Positions 8,314-18,977 of a stretch of 64,000 nucleotides of DNA are shown here, piece by piece (the stretch's first letter is position 1; every line of letters begins with the position of its first letter). Made by a program: the position numbers and the translations under genes. Below the pieces are notes generated by a model. The model saw nothing but the letters and a program-made list of their open reading frames with translations, was not told the origin of the DNA and ran no database searches. Origin of the DNA: Skermanella mucosa (GTDB lineage Bacteria; Pseudomonadota; Alphaproteobacteria; Azospirillales; Azospirillaceae); NCBI RefSeq assembly GCF_016765655.2, contig NZ_CP086106.1:5416501-5480500 (forward strand), in the 5' to 3' direction.

Positions 8314-10719
8314 TCAACCGCGCAAAGTGCCGCCGGTCGCCTTCGATACCGCGGCGACGATCTTGGTGCCGATCGCGTCGATCTCCTGCTCCGTCAGCGG
8401 CTTGCCGGTGGGCTGGATGGTGACCGTGATGGCGAGCGACTTGGTGCCCGGTTCGATCCCCTGACCCTGGTAGACGTCGAACACGGATACCTCGGTGATC
8501 AGCGCCTTGTCCGCCCCCTTGGCCGCCCGCACCAGCTTTTCGGCCTCGACCGAGGCGTCGACCAGGAACGCGAAGTCGCGCTGGATCGGCTGGAACAGGG
8601 AGAGCCGCAGCAGGGGCTTGGCCGTCCCGCCCTTCTTCTTCGGCACCGGCACCGCGTCGAGCATCACCTCGAACGCCGCGACCGGCCCCTTGGCGCCCAG
8701 GGCGTCCAGCACTTCCGGATGCACCTCGCCGAACCGGGCGAGCACCGTCGGGCCGAGCCGCAGGACGCCGGAGCGCCCGGGATGGTACCAGGCAGGAGCG
8801 TCGGCCGTGACCTGCAGGTTGCCCGTCGGGGCGCCCGCCGCTTCCAGCACCGCCAGGGCGTCGGCCTTGACGTCGAAGGCGTCCACCGGGCGCTGCTTCT
8901 CCGCCCACTGGCGCGGCACCAGGGTGCCGGACCGGACGCCGGCGGCGACCGTGTCCTGCCCCTGCGGCGACGGGTCGCGGAAGACCGGCCCGACCTCGAA
9001 CAGGCCGACATCGGGATAGCCCCGGTCGGCATTGCGGCCGACGGCCTGGATCAGGTTGGGCAGGATCGAGGGACGCATGACGTCCAAGTCGGCGCTGATC
9101 GGGTTCAGCAGGCGCAGCCCGTCCGTCACGCCGCCGAACAGGTCCACATGGGCCGACGACATGAAGGACCAGGTGACCGCCTCCGACAGGCCGCGCACCG
9201 CCAGCACGCGCCGGGCCATGGCCGTGCGCTTCTGCCTGGTGTTCAGCGCGGGGCGGGTGATCGCCGCCGTCCGCTCCAGCGGGATCGCCGGGATGTGGTC
9301 GTAGCCGTGGACGCGCAGCACTTCCTCGACCAGATCCGCCTCGCCATGGATGTCGGCGCGCCAGCTCGGCGGCAGCACGGCCATGACGCCGTCGCTCCGC
9401 CCCGTCACGCCGAAGCCCAGTGCCTCCAGGATGCGCACCTGTTCCGGAACCGGAACGTCCACCCCGCCCAACTCCAGGATGCGGCCGGGACGCAGCGTCA
9501 GCTCGCGCCGCCAGGACGGCTCGGACCCGGCGACCACCAGTTCGCTGGCAGCACCGCCGCAGGCCTCCAGGATCAGCCGCGTCGCGATCTCGACGCCGGG
9601 GATCACGAAGGCGGGATCGACGCCGCGCTCGAACCGGTAGCGGGCGTCGCTGTCGATCGACAGCTTGCGGCCGGTCCGCGCCGTGCGCACCGGGTCGAAC
9701 AGCGCCGCCTCCAGGAACACGTCGGTCGTCGTCTCGGTGACGCCGGTGCTCTCGCCGCCCATGACGGCACCCAGGCTGACCACGCCGCTGTCGTCGGCGA
9801 TCACCGTCATGCCCTCGTCGAGGGTGTATTCCTTGCCGTTCAGGGCCAGCAGCGTCTCGCCCGCGCGGGCCGGCCGGACCGTCAGCCCGCCCCGCAGCTT
9901 GCCCGCGTCGAACACGTGCAGCGGCCGGGCGATGTCATGGGTCAGCAGGTTGGTGATGTCGACCAGGGCCGAGATCGGCCGCAGCCCGATGGACAGGAGC
10001 CGATCCTGCAGCCAGCGCGGACTCGGCCCGTTCCTCACGCCGCGGATCAGGCGGCCGACGAACATCGGGCAGGCCGACACGTCCCCGGGCCCGAAATCGA
10101 GCGTGACGCCGATCGGGCTGGCGAAGGTGCCCGGCACCGGCGTGGTCTCCAGCGGCCTCAACTCGCCCAGGCCGGCCGCGGCGAGGTCGCGGGCGATGCC
10201 GCGCACACCGGCGCAATCGGCCCGGTCCGGCGTCAGCGAGACGTCGATCAGCGGATCGTCCAGGCCGACCACCGTCGCGAAGGGGGCACCCACGGGGGCG
10301 TCGCCGGGCAGGTCGATGATGCCCTCGTGGGCATCCGACAGCCCCATTTCACGCTCCGAACAGAGCATCCCGTTGGACTCGACGCCGCGGATGACGCCCT
10401 TCTTCAGCTCCACCCCGGTCGCCGGGATGACCGAGCCGGTCGGCGCGAAAACGCCCTTCATGCCCGTGCGGGCATTGGGCGCGCCGCAGACGACCTGGAC
10501 CGTTTCGGACCCGGTATCGACCATGCAGACGCGCAGCTTGTCGGCGTCGGGGTGCTTCTCGGCGGAGACCACGTAGGCCACGCGGAAGGCTTCGAGCCCC
10601 TTGGCGCGGTCCACGACCTCCTCGACCTCCAGGCCGAGTGATGTGAGCTTCGAAGAGATCGTCTCGACGTCGGCCCCGGTGTCCAGGTGGGCCTTCAGCC
10701 AGGAAAAGGTAAGCTTCAT
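8314..10719 (-). CDS. pheT: Phenylalanyl-tRNA synthetase beta subunit
   Basis: The 801-aa beta chain of the alpha2-beta2 enzyme that charges tRNA-Phe. It starts MKLTFSWLKAHLDTGADVE and shows the full bacterial layout: N-terminal tRNA-binding OB fold (about 40-150, VCGAPNARTGMKG), B3/B4 editing domain, B5 domain, catalytic-like core (about 480-680) and a C-terminal anticodon-binding FDX-ACB domain (FQPIQRDFAFLVD to the end). The length is normal for the family. The start lies 12 bp after the pheS stop, so pheST form an operon. Nothing unusual is seen. Confidence 0.97.
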   Translation of the reverse strand: MKLTFSWLKAHLDTGADVETISSKLTSLGLEVEEVVDRAKGLEAFRVAYVVSAEKHPDADKLRVCMVDTGSETVQVVCGAPNARTGMKGVFAPTGSVIPATGVELKKGVIRGVESNGMLCSEREMGLSDAHEGIIDLPGDAPVGAPFATVVGLDDPLIDVSLTPDRADCAGVRGIARDLAAAGLGELRPLETTPVPGTFASPIGVTLDFGPGDVSACPMFVGRLIRGVRNGPSPRWLQDRLLSIGLRPISALVDITNLLTHDIARPLHVFDAGKLRGGLTVRPARAGETLLALNGKEYTLDEGMTVIADDSGVVSLGAVMGGESTGVTETTTDVFLEAALFDPVRTARTGRKLSIDSDARYRFERGVDPAFVIPGVEIATRLILEACGGAASELVVAGSEPSWRRELTLRPGRILELGGVDVPVPEQVRILEALGFGVTGRSDGVMAVLPPSWRADIHGEADLVEEVLRVHGYDHIPAIPLERTAAITRPALNTRQKRTAMARRVLAVRGLSEAVTWSFMSSAHVDLFGGVTDGLRLLNPISADLDVMRPSILPNLIQAVGRNADRGYPDVGLFEVGPVFRDPSPQGQDTVAAGVRSGTLVPRQWAEKQRPVDAFDVKADALAVLEAAGAPTGNLQVTADAPAWYHPGRSGVLRLGPTVLARFGEVHPEVLDALGAKGPVAAFEVMLDAVPVPKKKGGTAKPLLRLSLFQPIQRDFAFLVDASVEAEKLVRAAKGADKALITEVSVFDVYQGQGIEPGTKSLAITVTIQPTGKPLTEQEIDAIGTKIVAAVSKATGGTLRG

Positions 10720-10731
10720 CGTCGGCTGTCC

Positions 10732-11811
10732 TTATCGGTTCAGGCCCTGGGCCAGGGAAGGCACGTCGAGGGGCACGAAGCCGTAATGCTTCAGCCAGCG
10801 CAGGTCGGCCTCGAAGAAGGTGCGCAGGTCGGGAATGCCGTATTTCAGCATGGCGATGCGCTCGATGCCCATGCCGAAGGCGAATCCTTGGTACTTCGTG
10901 CTGTCGATGCCGCAGTTCTCCAGCACGTTGGGATGCACCATGCCGCAGCCCAGGATCTCCAGCCAGTCGCCGAAGTTCCCGATCTTCAGTTCGCCGCCGC
11001 GGCGCAGGCAGCCGATATCGACCTCCGCAGACGGTTCGGTGAAGGGGAAGAAGCTGGGCCGGAAGCGCAGCGGCAGATCGTCCACGTCGAAGAAGGCGCG
11101 GCAGAACTCGATCAGGCAGCCGCGCAGGTGCGCCATGCTGGTCTTTTCGTCCACGACCAGCCCCTCGACCTGATGGAACATCGGGGTGTGGGTCATGTCG
11201 TAGTCGGACCGATATGTCCGGCCGGGGATGATCACGCGGATCGGCGCCTTGTCGGCCAGCAGCGAGCGGACCTGCACCGGCGAGGTGTGGGTGCGCAGGA
11301 GCATGCGGCTGCCGTCCGTCGGACGGTCCGGCAGGTAGAAGGTGTCGTGCATGTCGCGCGCCGGATGGCCGGGCGGGAAATTCAGCGCGGTGAAGTTATG
11401 GAAGTCGTCCTCGATGTCCGGCCCCTCGGCCACCGAGAATCCCATGTCGGCGAAGATCGCTGTCAGCTCGTCGATGGTCTGGGTGATCGGATGGACGCGG
11501 CCCTGGCTCTCCGCCCGGACCGGCAGGGTGACGTCGATTCGCTCGGCCTCCAGGCGCCGGGCCAGTTCCGCCTTGTGCAGCTCGGCCTTGCGGGCGTCCA
11601 GCGCCGCGCCGACCTCGTCCTTCAGGGCGTTCATCAGCTGGCCGCGTTCCTTGCGCTCCTCGGGCGAGAGGCTGCGCATGTCGGCCATCAGGCCCGTGAT
11701 GCGGCCCTTCTTGCCTAGTGCGGCGACGCGGACCTCTTCCAGCGCGGCCAGATCGGCGGCCTGGCTCACCGCCGTCAGCAATTCCGTCTTCAGCGCTTCG
11801 AGAGCGGACAT
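10732..11811 (-). CDS. pheS: Phenylalanyl-tRNA synthetase alpha subunit
   Basis: The 359-aa catalytic alpha subunit (class II synthetase). The class II motifs are visible: [19 protein letters not shown], the [10 protein letters not shown] motif-2 region, and [10 protein letters not shown] with [12 protein letters not shown] as motif 3. The ATG at 11811 (MSALEALK) follows GAGGAA; the open frame extends 15 codons further but that part lacks a ribosome site. Upstream, between rplT and pheS, a terminator-like hairpin with a T4 tail suggests attenuation control or partial uncoupling from the ribosomal genes. Confidence 0.97.
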   Translation of the reverse strand: MSALEALKTELLTAVSQAADLAALEEVRVAALGKKGRITGLMADMRSLSPEERKERGQLMNALKDEVGAALDARKAELHKAELARRLEAERIDVTLPVRAESQGRVHPITQTIDELTAIFADMGFSVAEGPDIEDDFHNFTALNFPPGHPARDMHDTFYLPDRPTDGSRMLLRTHTSPVQVRSLLADKAPIRVIIPGRTYRSDYDMTHTPMFHQVEGLVVDEKTSMAHLRGCLIEFCRAFFDVDDLPLRFRPSFFPFTEPSAEVDIGCLRRGGELKIGNFGDWLEILGCGMVHPNVLENCGIDSTKYQGFAFGMGIERIAMLKYGIPDLRTFFEADLRWLKHYGFVPLDVPSLAQGLNR

Positions 11812-11861
11812 GGGTTCCTCGTCAAGGTTGGGCGCCGCCGGAAACCGGTGCGGCAAGCGCG

Positions 11862-11893
11862 AAAAGGGGGCCAGCCCAGCCGGGCGGCCCCCT
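11862..11893 (-). terminator. Terminator/attenuator-like hairpin between rplT and pheS
   Basis: Read on the minus strand, a stem AGGGGGCC / GGCCCCCT encloses a second GCCC/GGGC stem and is followed at once by TTTT. It lies about 50 nt after the rplT stop and about 50 nt before pheS. A second inverted repeat (GGCGCCC/GGGCGCC around 11918-11940) lies just upstream and could be an alternative fold. No short Phe-rich leader peptide was found, so a classical ribosome-mediated attenuator is not proven. Confidence 0.6.
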
Positions 11894-11946
11894 AGTCAAT
11901 CGCCGTCGATCGCTCTGGCGCCCCTATGGATGGGCGCCCGAAGGGA

Positions 11947-12312
11947 TCAAGCAGCCTGGGCGAGAGCGGCCTGGGCCTTGTCGACCAGGACCTTGAACGC
12001 TTCCGGCTCGCGGGCGGCGATATCGGCCAGGACCTTGCGGTCCACGTCGATGCCTGCCCGCTTCATGCCGTTCATGAAGCGCGAATAGGTCAGGCCGTGC
12101 TGACGGACGCCGGCGTTGATACGCTGGATCCACAGGCCACGGAACTCGCGCTTCTTGTTGCGGCGGTCGCGATAGGCGTAACGGAGCGCCTTCTCGACCT
12201 TCTGGATCGCAATGCGGAAGCACTTGCTGGACCGGCCGCGATAGCCCTTGGCCAGCTTGAGGATCTTACGGTGACGGGCGTGAGTGGTTACGCCCCGCTT
12301 GACACGTGCCAT
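11947..12312 (-). CDS. rplT: 50S ribosomal protein L20
   Basis: The 121-aa L20, an rRNA-binding assembly protein of the large subunit. The start [19 protein letters not shown] and the core [19 protein letters not shown] are diagnostic. Very basic and of normal length. It follows rpmI by 16 bp on the same strand. infC, the usual first gene of this operon, is not upstream here. In other bacteria L20 represses its own operon; no such operator is resolved here. Confidence 0.97.
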   Translation of the reverse strand: MARVKRGVTTHARHRKILKLAKGYRGRSSKCFRIAIQKVEKALRYAYRDRRNKKREFRGLWIQRINAGVRQHGLTYSRFMNGMKRAGIDVDRKVLADIAAREPEAFKVLVDKAQAALAQAA

Positions 12313-12328
12313 GGTTCAGGTCTCCCGA

Positions 12329-12529
12329 TCAGGCGTTGCGCAGGAAGTTCTTCAGGATGGTCTCGCCATCCTGCGGCGCCAGCACCATGGTGCCGCGCGC
12401 GTTGCGCTTCATCTTCTGGGTACGCTTGACCATGCCGTGGCGCTTGCCGGCGGCCTGGGCCTTGACCCGGCCGGAGGCCGTCACCTTGAAGCGCTTCTTC
12501 GAACCGCTGTGGGTCTTCAACTTGGACAT
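12329..12529 (-). CDS. rpmI: 50S ribosomal protein L35
   Basis: The 66-aa L35 ([20 protein letters not shown], ending with the typical [16 protein letters not shown]). The ATG at 12529 is preceded by GGGAG; the open frame extends four codons further but with no ribosome site. First gene of rpmI-rplT-(attenuator)-pheS-pheT. The promoter should lie in the roughly 260 bp before it, which also contains the 26-bp tandem repeats. Confidence 0.96.
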   Translation of the reverse strand: MSKLKTHSGSKKRFKVTASGRVKAQAAGKRHGMVKRTQKMKRNARGTMVLAPQDGETILKNFLRNA

Positions 12530-12710
12530 TTCTGCTCCCAAGAACCTGGAGTGAGATATCAGAGCGGTTGGGCATGTCCGTAGGGTCCAACGACCCGGCC
12601 TCGCCGCCCGAATGAGCCGTGGGTTATAGTGGGGCGCGTGGGCGAAAGCAAGCAGCCAGTGCGCCGGCCGGCGACTCCTCCCGCAGTCCCGGTCCGCGGA
12701 GTCCGGGCGA

Positions 12711-12810
12711 CCGTCAGGCCGCGCGGACCCCAGAGGCCGTCAGGCCGCGCGGACCCCAGAGGCCGTCAGGCCGCGCGAACCCCGGAGGCCGTCAGGCCGC
12801 GCGAACCTTG
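12711..12810. repeat. 26-bp tandem repeat, about four copies, spanning the chemoreceptor stop codon
   Basis: Copies with a strict 26-bp period begin at 12711, 12737, 12763 and 12789 (core CCGTCAGGCCGCGCG). The copy at 12789 contains the last codons and TGA of the chemoreceptor gene (minus strand ...VRAA-stop), so the other copies reiterate the gene's 3' end, stop included, downstream of it. Each copy holds a small GGCC-TGAC-GGCC palindrome. Copies differ at a few positions, so the array is not brand new. Confidence 0.9.
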
Positions 12811-14498
12811 GCGAGGAACGCCGTGACCTCCTCGCGCAGGCCGGATGCCGACCGGGACAGTTCCCTGGCGCTCGACAGCACGCGGGTCGCGGCCGAACCA
12901 CCCTCGGCGGCGGCCCCGCTGACCTGGACGATCGCGTCGGAGACCTGGGAGGTGCCGGCGGAAGCCTGCTGGACGTTGCGGGCGATCTCCTGGGTCGCCG
13001 CGTCCCGCTCCGCGACCGCCGTGGCGATTTCGGACGCGATGGCGCTGCTTTCGGCGATCACTTCGGCGATCTCCCGGATCGAGCTCACCATGCGCTGGGT
13101 GACGCTCTGCACGTCCGCGATCTGGGCCGTGATGTCCTCGGTCGCCTTGGCGGTCTGGTTGGCCAGGTTCTTCACCTCCGACGCGACGACGGCGAACCCC
13201 TTGCCCGCCTCCCCCGCCCGCGCAGCCTCGATCGTGGCATTCAGGGCCAGCAGGTTGGTCTGCTGGGCGATGTCGTTGATCAGCTTGACCACTTCCCCGA
13301 TGTTCCGGGTGGCGGAGACGAGGCCCTCGGTCGTGCCCTGCGTCGCTTCGGCGTTGCGGACGGCGCGGTTCGAAATCTCCGACGACTGCCGGACCTGAAG
13401 CCCGATATTGCGGACCGATACCGCCAACTCCTCGCAGGCCAGCGCCACCGTCTCGACGTTGGCCGTCGCCTGGGTGGCCGCCGTGGCCACGGTGCCGGCC
13501 TGGTCGTTGGTCTTCTCCAGCGTTCCGTTCAGGATCTGGGCCGCCGCTTCCAGTTCGGACGCGGCGGACGAGACGAGGCTGACGATGGAGCCGACGCTGC
13601 GCTCGAACTGATCGGCCAGATCGTTCATGGCCCGCCGCTTCCCGGCTTCGGCGCGCCGCTCGGCCTCGGCCGTCTCCTCCTCCAGCCGCTTGGCGCGGAC
13701 CATGTTGTCCTTGAACACCTGCACCGCCTGGATGATGTCGCCGACCTCGTCCCTGCCGGTCGCCTTCGGCAGTTCGGTCGTCAGATCGCCGCCGGCCAGG
13801 CGGAGCGTCGTCTCGGTCAGCCGGCGCAGGGGCTTGACCGAGTGGATGGACCACCACGCCAGTCCGGCGCCGACGCAAAGCGTCGCGCCGCACAGGGCGA
13901 ACATCAGCATCTGGAATCGCTGCGCGATCGATCGGGCGTCTTCCGCGACCTTGCGGTTGTCCTCTTCCTGCAGGTCGATGAACCGGTTGATCCGGGCAAG
14001 CCACTCGATGAACGCCGGACGGGCCTGCCCGACCAGGATATCCCTGGCCTGGGCGACATCCCCCGCCTGGCGGGCATCGATCACCCTCCGGATCAGCGGC
14101 AGGGTCTTGGCCTCGGTCTCCTTGATGCTCGCGAGGATCTCGCGTTCCCGGGGCGAGACGTCGCTGCGCGCAAGGAACATCCTGTCCAGCAGATCCGCCG
14201 ACCGGGCATAGTCGGCGGAGAGCCGGTCGATAGTGCCGAGTTCGGCCCCGATCTCTCCGCCGTCGGCCAGCAGCGTGACGTCGCGCAGGCTGATCGCCCG
14301 ATCATGGACGCTTCCCCGGAAATTGATCGCGTATCTCTGTTTGACATTGTTGACGTCGTTGATCGTCGACAAACGGCTGCTGATAGTGTTCACCTCCTGA
14401 ACGGCTATCTGCGTCAAGACGAGCAGCAGAACGAGAATGCCGCCGAAACTGAATACAAGCCGGGCGGCTATCTTTGAATTCTTGAACGCGCTGAGCAC
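12792..14498 (-). CDS. Methyl-accepting chemotaxis protein (4HB sensor)
   Basis: A chemoreceptor of about 568 aa that would control a CheA kinase. Layout: TM1 (about 11-35), periplasmic four-helix-bundle sensor (about 35-200), TM2 (about 205-228), HAMP (about 229-280) and a cytoplasmic signalling coiled coil whose hairpin tip is [20 protein letters not shown] followed by [17 protein letters not shown]. It ends ...AFLAKVRAA with no CheR-docking pentapeptide. Start choice: the GTG at 14498 has GGGGGA at ideal spacing, while the in-frame ATG at 14540 (14 codons earlier) has no ribosome site; either is possible. The ligand is unknown. The 3' end is part of a tandem repeat. Confidence 0.92.
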   Translation of the reverse strand: MLSAFKNSKIAARLVFSFGGILVLLLVLTQIAVQEVNTISSRLSTINDVNNVKQRYAINFRGSVHDRAISLRDVTLLADGGEIGAELGTIDRLSADYARSADLLDRMFLARSDVSPREREILASIKETEAKTLPLIRRVIDARQAGDVAQARDILVGQARPAFIEWLARINRFIDLQEEDNRKVAEDARSIAQRFQMLMFALCGATLCVGAGLAWWSIHSVKPLRRLTETTLRLAGGDLTTELPKATGRDEVGDIIQAVQVFKDNMVRAKRLEEETAEAERRAEAGKRRAMNDLADQFERSVGSIVSLVSSAASELEAAAQILNGTLEKTNDQAGTVATAATQATANVETVALACEELAVSVRNIGLQVRQSSEISNRAVRNAEATQGTTEGLVSATRNIGEVVKLINDIAQQTNLLALNATIEAARAGEAGKGFAVVASEVKNLANQTAKATEDITAQIADVQSVTQRMVSSIREIAEVIAESSAIASEIATAVAERDAATQEIARNVQQASAGTSQVSDAIVQVSGAAAEGGSAATRVLSSARELSRSASGLREEVTAFLAKVRAA

Positions 14499-14804
14499 GT
14501 TTCCCCCAGAAGCATGAGATTTCGCCGTCAAGCCGCTCATTCACATCGTTGTACGGCTGCGACGCCCAGTCATGTCTAGGGAAAATAGGTTAACTGTCTC
14601 TTGAGATAATTATTTATGGAACATGCCGGCGCTTTCGCGCCCCGCTCCGGCCGTGGCGTCCCTCAGGACATCACGCCGGGTGGTCGAAGCCGCGCACTCG
14701 GCCCATGCCAGGCGGGCGATACGCTCGGCCGGCGACTGGGTATGGCTACCGTCCGTCGGGGACGGCAGTGCCGGAGGTTCGCAGGATGCCACGGCCCCCT
14801 CCCC

Positions 14805-15002
14805 TCAGAAGACGGCGTCGAGCAGGCGACGCGTCAGGCGGTCGGCCGGAGGGATCGGGCGGTCGGCACCGAAGTCGCGGAGCGGCTTTGCCGATTCGAA
14901 GCCCCGAAGTTCGGGAATTGACGGGAACGCTACCGCCGCCTGCGGCGATCCGTCGGAAGCCGGATCCTGATAGGGTCTGCGAAATGCGCGATGGTCCGAC
15001 AT
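14805..15002 (-). CDS. Small hypothetical protein (65 aa)
   Basis: A 65-aa open frame starting MSDHRAFRRPYQDPASDG with GGAGAA 7 bases upstream of its ATG, in an otherwise empty stretch between the chemoreceptor and the PagL-like gene. The composition (several Pro, Arg and Asp, ending RLTRRLLDAVF) is soluble, with no signal or membrane helix. A palindromic AGTATACT near 15074-15081 could form a -10 region upstream. I do not recognise the family. The call rests on the ribosome site and the gap it fills; the surrounding bases 14541-14804 and 15003-15147 hold no other gene I can support. Confidence 0.45.
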   Translation of the reverse strand: MSDHRAFRRPYQDPASDGSPQAAVAFPSIPELRGFESAKPLRDFGADRPIPPADRLTRRLLDAVF

Positions 15003-15147
15003 GGCTGTTCTCCGGTCTGCATATCCGAATAAAGGATACGCGCGGAGCCCCGGCCGATTAACCCGGACGCGGTAGTATACTGCTAAAATTAGAGGCATAT
15101 GCGCCCGCGCACCGTCGTTTCAGGTGCGCCGGGCCCGGCGACCGCCG

Positions 15148-15702
15148 TTACTTCGCGCCGAACGGCACCGCCAGCGTGAAGTTCAGCACGTCCCCGCCAT
15201 ATCCCATCGAGGTGCCGTCCTGGGCCGGGTTGGTCACGTGGAAATATGTCGCGCCCAGCCGCCAGTCGTTCGAGAACTCATAGGCGGCGGCGATGCCGGT
15301 CCGGATCTCGATCTGCCCCCGGTGCGGATCGGTCGGGTCGCGCACCTCCCCCTTGTCGGCGACTCCGGCGGCGATGCTCGGCGTGAAGATGAAGCTGTCG
15401 CCCAGCGACAGTTCAAGGCCGATGCCGCCCTGGGTGCCGCCGGGCGTTACCGCGTTGCGGTCGCTGGGCGCCAGGGCGGAGCCGGCGGATTCGGGCACGA
15501 ACAGCCAGTATTTGAGGCCCAATCCCCACTCCAGCTGGACATTGGAGCTGGGCTCGGCCGGCTTGAGGTCGAAATAGCCGACGCCGCCGGTGATGTATTC
15601 CGGCTTCGGCTGGGTGGAACCGACCTGGGCCGCAGCCTCGACTGCCGTCAGGCAGAATCCAAGCGCGACCACGACTGCCATCATGCGACGCATCTGGATC
15701 AC
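15148..15702 (-). CDS. PagL-like acyloxyacyl hydrolase / outer-membrane beta-barrel protein
   Basis: A protein of about 184 aa with a signal peptide (MMAVVVALGFCLTAVEAAAQ) and a barrel that ends in a beta strand (LNFTLAVPFGAK). The pattern GGIGLELSLGDSFIFTPSIA, GQIEIRTGIAAAYEF and YFHVTNP matches the lipid A 3-O-deacylase (PagL)/acyloxyacyl hydrolase family, which trims lipid A in the outer membrane. In characterised PagL the active site is His-x-Ser; here it reads His-Val-Thr-Asn, so the nucleophile would be Thr or the protein may be inactive. A GTG at 15702 is preferred (AGGGGG just upstream); an ATG three codons later is an alternative. The extended frame to 15873 is rejected because the signal peptide would be internal. 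Confidence 0.65.
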   Translation of the reverse strand: MIQMRRMMAVVVALGFCLTAVEAAAQVGSTQPKPEYITGGVGYFDLKPAEPSSNVQLEWGLGLKYWLFVPESAGSALAPSDRNAVTPGGTQGGIGLELSLGDSFIFTPSIAAGVADKGEVRDPTDPHRGQIEIRTGIAAAYEFSNDWRLGATYFHVTNPAQDGTSMGYGGDVLNFTLAVPFGAK

Positions 15703-15793
15703 GGAGCCCCCTGTGAACAACGACGGGACCAGCATATAGGTCAAAATGTAACATCTGGTAAATGGTTCATGCGGCGCCGCGATACACTCACCG

Positions 15794-16744
15794 TCAGGCC
15801 AGATTCCTGAATTTTTCCGTAGCCGAAACGAGGGCAGCCCGAATGCCCGGCTCCATGGCCGAATGTCCCGCATCCGGAACGACCACGTAGTCCGCTTCGG
15901 GCCAAGCCCGGTGCAACTCGTCCGCGGTGGCGATCGGGCAGACGATGTCGTAGCGGCCCTGGACGATCACCGCGGGGATGCCGCGGATCCGGTCGATGCC
16001 TTCCAGCAGGCGGTTCTCCGGCGTGAACATGTTGTTCCGGAAATAGTGGGCCTCGATCCGCGCGAGACCGAGCGCGTGGGTATCCTCGCCGGAAGCCGAG
16101 AGAAGCTCCGGGCTGGGAAGCAGGGTCGAACAGGCGCCCTCATAGACGCTCCAGACCCGCGCCGCCGCCATGCGCATGCCGTAGTCCGAGCCGGTCAGAC
16201 GGCGGTAATACGACTCGAGCAGGTCCCCGCGCTCTTCCGCGGGCAGGAAGTTGGAAAAGTTGGCCCAGGCTTCGGGAAAGATCGTCCTCATGTGGTACAG
16301 GAACCACTGGATCTCGGACCGGCGCATCAGGAAGATGCCGCGCAGCATCAGGCTGATGCAGCGCTCCGGGTGCGCCTGCGCGTAGGCCAGCCCCAAGGTG
16401 CTGCCCCAGGACCCGCCGAACACGTGCCAGCGCTCGATGCCCAGTTCGGTCCGGAGTTGTTCCAGGTCGGCGATAAGATGGTCGGTGGTATTGTCCCGGA
16501 TCTCTCCCAGGGGAGTCGAGCGTCCGGCGCCGCGCTGGTCCATGATGACGATGCGGTAGTGGGACGGGTCGAAGAAACGCCGGTGCGTGGGCGACGCCCC
16601 GGCGCCCGGGCCGCCGTGAAGGAAAACCACCGGTACGCCGCGCGGGTTGCCGGACTGTTCCCAATAGAGGGTATGGACCGCATCGACCTGGAGCAGACCG
16701 GTCTGGTATGGATCGAGCGGGGGGAACAACTCGGTGCGGGGCAT
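15794..16744 (-). CDS. pip: Proline iminopeptidase
   Basis: A 316-aa alpha/beta-hydrolase (peptidase family S33) that removes N-terminal proline from peptides in the cytosol. Visible features: HGGPGAG oxyanion segment, DQRGAGRS, the nucleophile elbow GGSWGSTLGL, an acid residue in VQGRYDIVCP and the catalytic His in DAGHSAMEPG. The start MPRTELFPPLDPYQTG is the classic N-terminus of the family; the longer open frame beyond it is not homologous. It diverges from the nuclease gene with only 13 bp between the start codons, so each promoter must lie inside the other gene or be shared. Confidence 0.95.
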   Translation of the reverse strand: MPRTELFPPLDPYQTGLLQVDAVHTLYWEQSGNPRGVPVVFLHGGPGAGASPTHRRFFDPSHYRIVIMDQRGAGRSTPLGEIRDNTTDHLIADLEQLRTELGIERWHVFGGSWGSTLGLAYAQAHPERCISLMLRGIFLMRRSEIQWFLYHMRTIFPEAWANFSNFLPAEERGDLLESYYRRLTGSDYGMRMAAARVWSVYEGACSTLLPSPELLSASGEDTHALGLARIEAHYFRNNMFTPENRLLEGIDRIRGIPAVIVQGRYDIVCPIATADELHRAWPEADYVVVPDAGHSAMEPGIRAALVSATEKFRNLA

Positions 16745-16757
16745 AGGAGCGGGCCGT

Positions 16758-17639
16758 ATGAAGTGGAGCGGATTCAAGTTTATGGGACGGCGCGCACCGT
16801 GGCAAAGCCGCGTTGCGCGGGCAACAGAAAACGGACCGGCCATTTTGGCGCGGGCGGTCGCGCTGTCCATCCTGCTGTTCCAGTCCTGGACCGGCGCGGC
16901 CTCGGCGGATTTGACCCAGGACTTGGCCAGCGACCTGGCCAGGGGAGCGAGCGCGACCGTAGTGGAGGTGATCGACGGCGACACCGTGGTGCTGGACACC
17001 GGCGGCGAGGTGCGGCTGGTCGGCATCCAGGCGCCCAAGCTCCCGCTGAGCCGGCCGAATTTCAAGGAATGGCCGCTCGCGCGCGAAGCGAAGCAGGAGT
17101 TGGAAAAGCTGGTGCTCGACCGGCGCGTGACACTGTCCCACGGCGGCGCCCGGGGCGACCGGCACGGCCGCACGCTTGCCCACCTGCATACCGACGACGG
17201 CACCTGGGCGCAGGGGGAGATGCTGAGCCGTGGCCTCGCCCGAGTCTATACCTTCCCCGATAACCGCGCCGCTGCGCGGGAGATGCTCGACCGGGAGGCG
17301 GCGGCCAGGGCTGCGAAGCGCGGGATCTGGGCGCTCGGCTACTACCGCGTACAGGACGCGGACGGCAGGGTCGGGCCGCCGGACACGTACCAGCTTGTCG
17401 AAGGTACGGTCAGGCAGGTCGCGGACGTACGGGGCCGGATCTTCTTGAATTTCGGGGAGGATTATCGCACGGACTTCACCGCCACGATCGCGCCCCGGGA
17501 CGCGCGCACCTTCTCGGCGTCCGACATGGACCTCAAGGCCTTGGAAGGAAAGAGGCTGAGGCTGCGAGGCTGGCTGTACGAGCGGAACGGTCCCGCCATG
17601 GACCTGACGCATCCGGAACAGGTCGAGGTGCTGGACTGA
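16758..17639 (+). CDS. Thermonuclease-family (SNase-like) protein
   Basis: A protein of about 293 aa with an N-terminal signal or anchor (hydrophobic [18 protein letters not shown] about residues 34-51) and a staphylococcal-nuclease-like OB fold. [26 protein letters not shown] is the first strand block, followed by [28 protein letters not shown] and [13 protein letters not shown]. The catalytic-type Asp and Arg positions (DGD, RLVGI and DRHGR) look retained. A C-terminal extension of about 100 aa after the SNase fold is unassigned. The ATG at 16758 has AGGAG 8 bases upstream. A periplasmic or membrane-attached nuclease is inferred. The start is only 13 bp from the divergent pip start. Confidence 0.85.
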   Translation: MKWSGFKFMGRRAPWQSRVARATENGPAILARAVALSILLFQSWTGAASADLTQDLASDLARGASATVVEVIDGDTVVLDTGGEVRLVGIQAPKLPLSRPNFKEWPLAREAKQELEKLVLDRRVTLSHGGARGDRHGRTLAHLHTDDGTWAQGEMLSRGLARVYTFPDNRAAAREMLDREAAARAAKRGIWALGYYRVQDADGRVGPPDTYQLVEGTVRQVADVRGRIFLNFGEDYRTDFTATIAPRDARTFSASDMDLKALEGKRLRLRGWLYERNGPAMDLTHPEQVEVLD

Positions 17640-17670
17640 CGGCACCCTGGGGCCGGCCCGCCGGATCGGC

Positions 17671-17709
17671 AAAGAAAAAGGGCGGCCGGGTCTTCCGACC
17701 CGGCCGCCC
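17671..17709 (-). terminator. Intrinsic terminator of clpX
   Basis: A perfect 13-bp stem (GGGCGGCCGGGTC / GACCCGGCCGCCC) with a 4-nt loop is followed on the minus strand by CTTTTTCTTT. This is a textbook Rho-independent terminator about 24 bp after the clpX stop, so clpX is transcribed without a downstream lon. Confidence 0.92.
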
Positions 17710-17732
17710 TCCACCCGAAAGGTTCGGTCCCG

Positions 17733-18977
<1,245 letters not shown>

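Noticed and set aside
7324-10641. A 1,105-codon plus-strand open frame
   Set aside because: Antisense to the CDF transporter and pheT, which have clear family motifs; the plus-strand translation is low-complexity Gln/Arg/Gly.
12711-12810. CRISPR array
   Set aside because: The 26-bp units are contiguous without unique spacers, and no cas genes are present; it is a simple tandem repeat.
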